Below, in pieces: positions 1 to 6,144 of a DNA stretch of 6,144 nt. The DNA comes from Cytophagales bacterium (GTDB lineage Bacteria > Bacteroidota > Bacteroidia > Cytophagales > UBA9547). Made by a program: the position numbers and the translations under genes. The notes beneath the pieces are model-generated. The model was not told the origin of the DNA, did not search any database, and saw nothing but the letters and a program-made list of their open reading frames with translations. The stretch lies in the NCBI GenBank assembly GCA_025360395.1, contig JANYCH010000400.1, positions 1 to 6,144 on the forward strand, in the 5' to 3' direction. Numbering within the stretch: position 1 is the stretch's first letter; each line of letters starts with the position of its first letter.

Positions 1-10
1 CAAACTGATT

Positions 11-18
11 TAATTTTG
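11..18 (+). promoter_or_regulatory. Possible Bacteroidota -7 promoter element (TAnnTTTG) of the efflux operon
   Basis: The octamer TAATTTTG matches the Bacteroidota sigma-70 -7 consensus TAnnTTTG exactly. The matching -33 element (TTG/TTTG) would lie left of the window, so only half of the promoter can be examined. If real, transcription would start around position 25, giving a leader of about 90 nt before the preferred adaptor ATG and placing the alternative GTG at 46 only about 20 nt from the 5' end. An AT-rich octamer of this kind can occur by chance, so this is a candidate only. No operator-like inverted repeat was seen next to it. Confidence 0.35.
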
Positions 19-114
19 TTTCCATAAAAACAATCCTTCCAGAACGTGATTTCTGGAAAAGCTTATGGGCTGTATTATAAAGGCACTCCGCTGTTCAATA
101 AAATAACGAATCAA

Positions 115-1203
115 ATGTCAAGGATGAGTAAAATGGTTTTAGTAGTGAGCATGGCTGCAATGCTGCTTACTGTTGGGTGTAATTCACACAAAGAGGGAAA
201 AGAAAGGCATACTAAATACCTCGTAACACGTCCTTTAATACTGGATACTTCCATTATTAGGGAATATGTTTGTCAAATTCGAGCCTATCAGCATATTGAA
301 ATCAGGGCTTTGGAAAGGGGCTACCTTCAGAAAATATTTGTGGATGAAGGTAAGTTTGTTAAAAAGGGTCAAATGATGTTTCAGATTATGCCCTTGTTAT
401 ATCAGGCGGAGCAACAGAAAGCAAAAGCGGAGGCTGAATTTGCAGAAATTGAATATAAAAATACAAAGTCCCTTGCAGATAGCCAGATTGTTTCTAAAAA
501 TGAACTAGCCTTGACCAAAGCCAAGTTTGACAAAGCAAATGCTGAGCTATCTCTTGCTCAGGTTCATTTGGGTTTTACTGAAATCAAGGCACCTTTCAGT
601 GGGATTATGGACCGTTTTCAGGTAAGGCTTGGAAGTTTGATTGATGAAGGAGATTTGCTTACTACACTTTCTGATAACAGTGAAATGTGGGTTTACTTTA
701 ATGTACCAGAAGCAGAATACCTTGATTACAAAGGTACCTCCAATCAGGATAACCTTAAGGTGCAGCTTAAAATGGCCAACCACAAAATGTTTAAGTATAC
801 CGGACTTGTAAAGACAATTGAGGCAGATTTTAACAATGAAACTGGTAATATTGCATTCAGGGCTACTTTCCCGAATCCTGATAGATTGTTAAGACATGGC
901 GAAACTGGTAATATCCTGGTTAACAAAGTCATGAAAAATGCCATGATTATCCCACAGAAGGCCACATTTGAGATTTTAGATAAAAAGTATGTGTACGTTG
1001 TGGATAAAGACAGTGTAATAAAATCAAGAAAATTAACCATCGCATCTGAACTCCCCGACCTCTATATAATTGAATCCGGATTGAAAGAAAAGGATATTAT
1101 CCTTCTGGAAGGTTTGAGGATAGTAAAGGAAAACGAAAAGATCAACTTCGAATATGAGGAACCTAAAAAGGTTATCTCGGAATTAAAAATACATGCCGAA
1201 TAA
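115..1203 (+). CDS. RND efflux periplasmic adaptor subunit (membrane fusion protein, AcrA/HlyD-like), lipoprotein
   Basis: This is the periplasmic adaptor of a tripartite pump, linking the RND transporter encoded next to the outer-membrane channel. With the ATG at 115 it has 362 residues, normal for RND adaptors. The order is: signal peptide with a short Met/Lys n-region, a hydrophobic core and a lipobox-like LTVGC with Cys22; first lipoyl half at about 62-91 (GYLQKIFVDEGKFVKKGQ); a short Ala/Glu/Lys-rich alpha-hairpin at about 93-151; second lipoyl half at about 152-187 (TEIKAPFSGIMD, then GSLIDEGDLLTTLSD); beta-barrel at about 188-277; membrane-proximal domain to the end. The short hairpin fits RND partners rather than MacA-type ABC partners. 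Thr at -3 of the lipobox is slightly unusual. The frame stays open upstream to a GTG at 46, but that start would put 44 residues before the Cys and spoil the signal peptide. ATG codons at 124 and 133 are also possible starts. It is the first gene of the operon, 35 bp before the pump gene. The family call is firm; the exact start is less so. Confidence 0.95.
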   Translation: MSRMSKMVLVVSMAAMLLTVGCNSHKEGKERHTKYLVTRPLILDTSIIREYVCQIRAYQHIEIRALERGYLQKIFVDEGKFVKKGQMMFQIMPLLYQAEQQKAKAEAEFAEIEYKNTKSLADSQIVSKNELALTKAKFDKANAELSLAQVHLGFTEIKAPFSGIMDRFQVRLGSLIDEGDLLTTLSDNSEMWVYFNVPEAEYLDYKGTSNQDNLKVQLKMANHKMFKYTGLVKTIEADFNNETGNIAFRATFPNPDRLLRHGETGNILVNKVMKNAMIIPQKATFEILDKKYVYVVDKDSVIKSRKLTIASELPDLYIIESGLKEKDIILLEGLRIVKENEKINFEYEEPKKVISELKIHAE

Positions 1204-1238
1204 GCATTTCAGGCATTTAACAATTTTAAAGAAGTAAC

Positions 1239-4200
1239 ATGTTCCAACGATTTATTCAAAGGCCGGTACTTGCCATTGTAATTTCCCTTGTTCTGGTTTT
1301 TATAGGTATCCTGGCTATCAGGACACTTCCTAAATCCCAGTTTCCTGACATTGCCCCTCCTATGGTGGTGGTGTATGCCTCATTTCCAGGTGCAAGTGCA
1401 ACTGTTTTAACGAATTCTGTATTAATTCCTTTGGAGCAAGCTATAAATGGTACTCCAGGTATGAAATACATGTTTTCTACGGCTGCCAGTTCAGGTGAAG
1501 CGAATATTCAAATTGTGTTTCGAATGGGAGAAGATCCCAATCAGGCACTTGTAAACATACAGAACAGGATTGAACAGATGAAAATGAGGTTGCCGGCCCT
1601 TGTTCAGCTAGAAGGAATTGTAGTGCAAAGATTATTGCCCAGTATGTTGATGTACGTGAACTTGTACAGTACAAACACAGCTGATGCGGACATGAAGTTT
1701 ATCTTCAATTATGCCTACATCAACATGTTACCTGAGCTTCAAAGGATAAACGGGATTGGTTTGGCCAGGATCATAGGTAGCCGGCAGTATGCTATGCGGG
1801 TTTGGCTGAACCCTGACCGGATGAGGGCTTACAATATTTCATCCGAAGAAGTAATGAAGGCTCTGAACGAGCAAAGTGTAATTGGTTCTCCCGGACGACT
1901 TGGGCGAGCTGATAGTAAACGCTCAGAATCTATAGAATACGTACTTTCTTACAGGGGAAGGTATGATGACCCTGAACAGTATAGAAATGTGATTATTAGG
2001 TCTAATCCTAAGGGTGAGGTACTAAGATTAAAAGACGTTGCTGAAGTAGAATTGGGTAGTGAATATTATGATATTTATTCAAATAAGGACGAGTACCCTT
2101 CTGCTGCGATCACACTAAATCAAACCTATGGGAGTAACGCAACAGAAGTAATAGAGAATGTAAAAGCTAAACTGGAGGAACTTAAAAAAGATTTCCCTCC
2201 AGGAATGGAATATGAGATTAGTTATGACGTATCCAACTTCCTTGATGCTTCAATTGATGAAGTGCTTCATACCCTGAGAGATGCTTTTATTCTTGTAGCA
2301 TTAGTAGTGTTTTTATTTCTCGGAGATTGGAGGTCTACGCTTATTCCTACTCTGGCAGTACCTGTTTCGCTTATAGGTGCATTTTTTGTAATGCAGTCCT
2401 TTGGCCTTACTATTAATCTTATCACCTTATTCGCACTTGTTCTTGCAATTGGTATTGTGGTAGATGATGCCATTGTGGTTGTGGAAGCCGTTCACGCTAA
2501 GATGGCAGAAAAACATCTTTCCCCATTCAAGGCAGTCAAAGAAGTACTTCATGAGATAAGTGGGGCGATTATTGCCATTACCTTATTAATGACGTCCGTG
2601 TTTGTGCCAGTAGCGTTTATGTCTGGACCTGTTGGGGTTTTCTATCGGCAGTTTGCTATTACCATGGCTTCTTCCATTGTTCTTTCGGGTATAGTAGCCT
2701 TAACTTTAACTCCGGTTTTATGCGCCATCATTCTGAAAAACGATCATGGTAAACAAAAGAAAAAGACTAAACTGGATAAATTTTTTGATGGTTTTAACCG
2801 GCAATTCGATAGATTGAACGGAAGATATGTTTGGCTGTTACGGTTAATTGTAAACAGAAAGGTAGTTACCTGGGGAATACTGATCGTGTTCGGTTTAGGT
2901 ATTTTGGGAATATCAAGTTCTCTTCCTTCGGGTTTCGTTCCTGCAGAAGATCAGGGGATGATCTATGTTGTTATACAAACCCCTCCGGGATCAACCCTGG
3001 AAAGGACCTATGCTGTCAGTCGTCAGTTGCAGGATATGGCAAAAAAGATTGAAGGGGTACAATCTGTTTCTTCCTTAGCCGGTTATGAAATACTTACTCA
3101 GGGAAGGGGATCAAATTCCGGTACATGTCTTATTAACCTTAAACCATGGAATGACAGGCACCACACTGTAAGGGAAATAATTGAAGAATTGGAAGAAGAG
3201 GCAAAAGATATTCCCGGTGCTGCAATAGAGTTCTTTGACCCGCCTGCGGTGCCAGGTTATGGGGCAGCAGGTGGTATAGCCTTACAGCTTTTGGACAAAA
3301 ACAATACTATAGATTACGAAAGACTGGGTAAAGTGACTGAAAAGTTCATGGCCGACCTTGAAAAGAGAAAAGAATTAACTTCTTTGTTTACTTTTTACAG
3401 GACTGATTATCCTCAGTATGAACTGGAGATTGATAACCAGATGGCTATGCAAAAGGGCGTGTCTATTGGAAAAGCAATGGATAACCTTTCCCTTCTCATC
3501 GGTAGTACATATGATATTGGTTTTATAAAATTTGGCCGTTTTTTTAAAGTATTCGTTCAGGCATCTCCAGAATTCAGGAAATTGCCATCTGATATTCTTA
3601 ATCTTTATGTAAAAAATGATTATGATGAAATGGTGCCCTATTCATCCTTTATGAAAATAAAAAAATCACAGGGTATTTATGAAATCAACCGGTATAATAT
3701 GTACACCACTTCTTCTATTAGATGTGCTCCAGCAACAGGATTTAGTAGTGGTGAGGCTATTGAAGCTATTCAGGCTGTAGCAAAAGAGACTTTGCCCAAA
3801 GGCTTTGACATTGACTGGGCAGGCCTTCAAAAGGATGAGGTTGGCAGGGGCAATGAAGCCATTTATATCTTCCTGATAGTTTTGATTTTCGTATATTTTG
3901 TTCTTGCGGCACAATATGAAAGCTTTGTTCTTCCATTTGCTGTAGTTCTATCATTACCTGCAGGGGTTTTTGGAGCATTTCTATTCTTAAAATTGATGGG
4001 GGTGGCCAATGATATATATGCACAGGTTGGGCTCGTCATGTTGGTCGGATTACTTGGTAAAAATGCAGTATTGATTGTAGAGTTTGCTGTTCAGAAAAAT
4101 CATGAAGGTTTTACAGTAATTGAATCTGCAATTGAAGGTGCGAAAGTTCGTTTCAGACCTATTTTAATGACTTCCTTCGCCTTTATAGCTGGATTGATAC

Positions 4201-4415
4201 CACTTCTTTTGGCACATGGTCCCGGAGCAATCGGAAATAGGACGATTGGTGCCTGTGCGCTTGGGGGAATGCTATTTGGTACTGTCTTTGGTGTTATAGT
4301 TGTACCAGGACTGTATTATATATTTGGCAGCATAGCTGCAGGCAGAAAACTTATTCAGGATGAAGACGAAAATCCATTAACAGAAGAACACATTGAAACT
4401 GACCACCATGTTTAG
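1239..4415 (+). CDS. RND multidrug efflux transporter, inner-membrane permease (AcrB/MexB-like, HAE1 family)
   Basis: This is the proton-driven pump of the complex, acting as an inner-membrane trimer that exports hydrophobic or amphiphilic compounds. It has 1058 residues, full length for HAE1 proteins (AcrB has 1049). The usual plan is visible: TM1 at about 9-28, periplasmic loop 1 at about 30-340, TM2-TM6 between about 343 and 497, TM7 at about 540-558, loop 2 at about 560-872, and TM8-TM12 from about 873 to 1028, then an acidic, His-containing tail. The N-terminus FIQRPVLAIVI, the TM4 motif VVDDAIVVVE with the proton-relay pair Asp409/Asp410, GKNAVLIVEFA with Lys941, and RFRPILMTS with Arg971 and Thr978 are all present, so it should be active. 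These argue against heavy-metal (CusA-type) pumps, which have a different TM4 signature. The ATG at 1239 gives the family N-terminus exactly; only a weak purine run (AAAGAAG) precedes it. The gene overlaps the next one by 8 nt. Substrate is unknown. Confidence 0.97.
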   Translation: MFQRFIQRPVLAIVISLVLVFIGILAIRTLPKSQFPDIAPPMVVVYASFPGASATVLTNSVLIPLEQAINGTPGMKYMFSTAASSGEANIQIVFRMGEDPNQALVNIQNRIEQMKMRLPALVQLEGIVVQRLLPSMLMYVNLYSTNTADADMKFIFNYAYINMLPELQRINGIGLARIIGSRQYAMRVWLNPDRMRAYNISSEEVMKALNEQSVIGSPGRLGRADSKRSESIEYVLSYRGRYDDPEQYRNVIIRSNPKGEVLRLKDVAEVELGSEYYDIYSNKDEYPSAAITLNQTYGSNATEVIENVKAKLEELKKDFPPGMEYEISYDVSNFLDASIDEVLHTLRDAFILVALVVFLFLGDWRSTLIPTLAVPVSLIGAFFVMQSFGLTINLITLFALVLAIGIVVDDAIVVVEAVHAKMAEKHLSPFKAVKEVLHEISGAIIAITLLMTSVFVPVAFMSGPVGVFYRQFAITMASSIVLSGIVALTLTPVLCAIILKNDHGKQKKKTKLDKFFDGFNRQFDRLNGRYVWLLRLIVNRKVVTWGILIVFGLGILGISSSLPSGFVPAEDQGMIYVVIQTPPGSTLERTYAVSRQLQDMAKKIEGVQSVSSLAGYEILTQGRGSNSGTCLINLKPWNDRHHTVREIIEELEEEAKDIPGAAIEFFDPPAVPGYGAAGGIALQLLDKNNTIDYERLGKVTEKFMADLEKRKELTSLFTFYRTDYPQYELEIDNQMAMQKGVSIGKAMDNLSLLIGSTYDIGFIKFGRFFKVFVQASPEFRKLPSDILNLYVKNDYDEMVPYSSFMKIKKSQGIYEINRYNMYTTSSIRCAPATGFSSGEAIEAIQAVAKETLPKGFDIDWAGLQKDEVGRGNEAIYIFLIVLIFVYFVLAAQYESFVLPFAVVLSLPAGVFGAFLFLKLMGVANDIYAQVGLVMLVGLLGKNAVLIVEFAVQKNHEGFTVIESAIEGAKVRFRPILMTSFAFIAGLIPLLLAHGPGAIGNRTIGACALGGMLFGTVFGVIVVPGLYYIFGSIAAGRKLIQDEDENPLTEEHIETDHHV

Positions 4416-5838
4416 TAATAAACTTCATCCTAAGATCTGGATATGTTGTATTGTCCTGTTCTTTACAGGATGTATCCCAGCATTAGTCCGTAAAGAAGCT
4501 AATAAGTCTGTTCCACAAAGTTACAATGCCTCTGTTGATACGACTAATAGCCAATCTGTAAAATGGAAGGATTTCTTTACAGATCCTTACCTAAACGCCC
4601 TCATAGATACAGCTCTTGGAAACAACCAGGGGTTGAATATTGTATTGCAGGATATCATCATAGCCAGAAACGAAGTCCGTGCCAGAAAAGGTCAATACTT
4701 GCCTTTTTTGGGCTTTGGGCCTTCAGTTGGAGTAACTAAAGAAGGAAGGTATACACGCTTTGGAGCAGTTGATAATAACATTGATATTCAACCTGGAAGA
4801 AGAATTCCTGATCCTTTGGCCAATTACATGATTGGCGCAAATGTGACCTGGGAAGCTGATATCTGGAGAAAATTAAGGAATTCCAGAAAGTCTGCTATGT
4901 TCAGGTACCTGGCCAGCACTGAAGGCAAAAACTTTATGGTTACACTACTTATTGCTGACATTGCCAATTCCTATTTTGAATTAATGTCACTTGACAACCA
5001 GCTTGAAATTCTTAGAAAGAACATAGAAATTCAGCAAAATGCCTTGGAGATTGTAAAACAGCAAAAATTAGCTGCTAAAGTAACTGAGCTCGCTGTTCGT
5101 CGTTTTGAAGCTGAGGTTCTTAAAAACCAAAGCAGGCAATATGATATTTTGCAGGATATCACGATGGCAGAAAACAGGATCAACTTCCTAACTGGAAGGT
5201 TTCCGCAACGAATTCAACGTAATTCTCAAACGTTTATAAATCTTGTTCCAAATACAATCTACGCAGGTATCCCTTCACAGCTTTTACAAAACAGGCCAGA
5301 CATTCGTCAGGCGGAACTTGAATTGTCAGCGGCAAAGCTTGATGTAAAAGTAACGAGGGCTAATTTCTATCCTGCTTTGCTTATCACAGCTGGTGCTGGT
5401 TATCAGGCATTCAATCCTTCTGTATTATTTAATTCCCCAGAATCCATTATTTATGCGCTCGGTGGACAATTAATAGCCCCTTTAATAAACAGGAATGGAA
5501 TAAAGGCAGAATATTTATCAGCAAATGCAAGGCAAATACAAAGCATTTATAATTACCAGCGAAGTATATTAAATGCCCACATTGAAGTTGCAAATCAGCT
5601 TTCAAACCTCAATAACCTGGAAAATAGTTTTAATTTAAAAAATCAGCAGGTACAAACACTTACCAGGTCAATCGAAATATCTACAGGCCTTTTCAATTCT
5701 GCACGAGCCGATTATATGGAAGTATTGTTAACACAACGTGATGCACTTGAATCTAGATTTGATTTAATTGATATCAAGAAAAGACAGCTCAATGCCATGG
5801 TTGATATTTATCAGGCGCTTGGTGGTGGCTGGAGATAA
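4408..5838 (+). CDS. Outer-membrane efflux lipoprotein (TolC-like, NodT/OprM family)
   Basis: This is the outer-membrane channel of the pump, expected to form a trimeric beta-barrel with a long periplasmic alpha-helical tunnel. With the ATG at 4408 it has 476 residues, typical of NodT/OprM proteins. A lipoprotein signal ends in LFFTGC with Cys22. Two outer-membrane-efflux repeats follow. The first has WKDFFTDPYLNALID at about 53-67, WEADIWRKLR at 148-157 and TELAVRRFEAEVL at 226-238. The second has LLQNRPDIRQAE at 292-303, FYPALLITAGAGY at 320-332, YMEVLLTQRDAL at 436-447 and a C-terminal YQALGGGW near the end. A TTG at 4393 would add five residues and is less likely. The ATG lies within the last eight bases of the pump gene, and no Shine-Dalgarno sequence is evident, so translational coupling is plausible. 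An Arg stands at 154 where many relatives have Gly. A terminator 42 nt after the stop closes the operon. Confidence 0.96.
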   Translation: MFSNKLHPKIWICCIVLFFTGCIPALVRKEANKSVPQSYNASVDTTNSQSVKWKDFFTDPYLNALIDTALGNNQGLNIVLQDIIIARNEVRARKGQYLPFLGFGPSVGVTKEGRYTRFGAVDNNIDIQPGRRIPDPLANYMIGANVTWEADIWRKLRNSRKSAMFRYLASTEGKNFMVTLLIADIANSYFELMSLDNQLEILRKNIEIQQNALEIVKQQKLAAKVTELAVRRFEAEVLKNQSRQYDILQDITMAENRINFLTGRFPQRIQRNSQTFINLVPNTIYAGIPSQLLQNRPDIRQAELELSAAKLDVKVTRANFYPALLITAGAGYQAFNPSVLFNSPESIIYALGGQLIAPLINRNGIKAEYLSANARQIQSIYNYQRSILNAHIEVANQLSNLNNLENSFNLKNQQVQTLTRSIEISTGLFNSARADYMEVLLTQRDALESRFDLIDIKKRQLNAMVDIYQALGGGWR

Positions 5839-5879
5839 ATTATAATAAAAGCCCCTTAAAGAGGAAGATAAATTAAGAG

Positions 5880-5910
5880 AATCCCAGTTATGCAAATAAC
5901 TGGGATTTTT
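5880..5910 (+). terminator. Intrinsic terminator of the efflux operon
   Basis: A perfect 12-bp stem (AATCCCAGTTAT at 5880-5891 paired with ATAACTGGGATT at 5896-5907) closes on a four-base GCAA loop, a GNRA-type tetraloop. The right arm runs into a U-rich stretch (TTTTT at 5906-5910, then GTTT). It starts 42 nt after the stop of the outer-membrane gene and no other gene intervenes, so it most likely ends the three-gene transcript. There is no comparable T-run on the minus strand, so it should act mainly on + transcripts. Confidence 0.9.
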
Positions 5911-6114
5911 GTTTCTAAGCGCTATTTGTTGTTTGCATTTTTTAAAGACTAAGTGATCTGGAATTATTGAACCAGTCTATGTCTAGTTTCCCTAATAAGC
6001 TTCCTTTTCCACCTTATCAATATTCTGTATTGTAAATCAGAATTTAATCTCTTCGAGTATTCTTCTACTCTTAACTTTCACTCTTTCATGATGGATATAT
6101 TCGAGAGCAAACAA
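5911..6114. other. Non-coding AT-rich spacer
   Basis: Together with the 3' flank of the operon (from 5839), this makes a stretch of just over 300 bases without a supportable gene. Frames on both strands are short and lack a start with context. It contains only small symmetric pieces: an AGCGCT palindrome near 5918 and a 6-bp ATTCTG/CAGAAT inverted repeat at 6022-6043 with a 10-nt loop, neither followed by a T-run. No TAnnTTTG promoter element, tRNA or repeat array was seen. The plainest reading is a spacer between two transcription units. Confidence 0.6.
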
Positions 6115-6144
6115 AAGAAAGGGTGCCAATTGACACCCTTTCTT
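6115..6144. terminator. Terminator-like inverted repeat at the right window edge, probably bidirectional or for a convergent gene
   Basis: An 11-bp uninterrupted stem pairs AAGAAAGGGTG (6115-6125) with CACCCTTTCTT (6134-6144). Inside it, an A-C mismatch is followed by a C-G pair closing on AATT. Read on the minus strand, the GGGTG/CACCC core is followed by TTTCTTTTGTTTG, a good U-rich tail, so it suits a minus-strand gene ending just beyond the window. Read on the + strand the tail TTTCTT is cut by the window end, so it could work in both directions. It is more than 200 nt past the operon terminator, so a primary role for the efflux operon is unlikely. Confidence 0.65.

Noticed and set aside
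46..114. N-terminal extension of the adaptor from the GTG at 46.
   Set aside because: It would place 44 residues before the lipoprotein Cys, which is too long for a signal peptide, while the ATG at 115 gives a normal one.
1204..1238. Gap between adaptor and pump genes as a site for a promoter or terminator.
   Set aside because: It is 35 bp, has no TAnnTTTG element and no GC-rich hairpin, so it reads as a plain operon gap.
2831..3052. A 73-codon + strand frame inside the pump gene.
   Set aside because: It is an out-of-frame shadow of loop 2 of the pump; the pump frame carries the conserved family motifs here.
3666..4023. Overlapping minus-strand open frames of about 80 codons.
   Set aside because: They lie wholly within the pump gene, whose protein is conserved throughout this stretch; their translations have no recognisable domain.
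6022..6043. Small inverted repeat ATTCTG/CAGAAT with a 10-nt loop in the 3' spacer.
   Set aside because: A six-base AT-rich stem with a large loop and no T-run is expected by chance in such sequence.
6037..6144. A minus-strand frame of 35 codons open from the window edge to a TGA at 6037-6039, which could be the C-terminal end of a gene; one part (EYIHHERVKVK) faintly recalls IS3-type transposase ends.
   Set aside because: An open run this short is expected by chance, the strong hairpin at 6115-6144 lies within it, and the resemblance is too weak to call a gene or a transposase remnant.

Overview
The window holds one complete tripartite RND-type efflux operon on the + strand: a periplasmic adaptor (membrane fusion protein), an inner-membrane AcrB/HAE1-type RND pump and a TolC/NodT-type outer-membrane factor. 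It ends at a strong intrinsic terminator. The host is a Gram-negative bacterium, most likely a member of the Bacteroidota. The sequence is AT-rich, the three starts have no convincing Shine-Dalgarno sequence, the adaptor and the outer-membrane protein both carry lipoprotein signal peptides, a TAnnTTTG promoter-like element lies at 11-18, and the protein motifs resemble Bacteroidota efflux cassettes as I remember them. Genus and family cannot be fixed from this window.

Layout. Positions 1-114 are a leader with a possible Bacteroidota -7 element. The adaptor gene follows (115-1203, with a possible but less likely GTG start at 46). A 35-bp gap without a terminator leads to the pump gene (1239-4415). 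The outer-membrane gene (4408-5838) begins inside the last codons of the pump gene, with an 8-nt overlap. After its stop, 42 nt lead to a perfect 12-bp GC-rich hairpin with a GCAA loop and a U-rich tail (5880-5910). The remaining bases to the window end have no supportable gene. A second terminator-like inverted repeat lies at the very edge (6115-6144), probably serving a convergent gene beyond the window or acting in both directions.

How the genes work together. The pump uses the proton gradient to capture substrates from the periplasm or the outer leaflet of the inner membrane. The adaptor, anchored by its lipid, bridges pump and channel, and the outer-membrane trimer gives the exit duct. 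All parts of one pump are present and appear intact. No regulator gene is in the window, and the substrate cannot be read from sequence, although several aromatic residues of the E. coli AcrB distal pocket appear to be replaced.

I found no previously undescribed system here. The points worth a second look are the pump's drug-pocket substitutions, a Gly-to-Arg change in a normally conserved outer-membrane-factor motif, the start-site choices and overlap, and the hairpin at the right edge.
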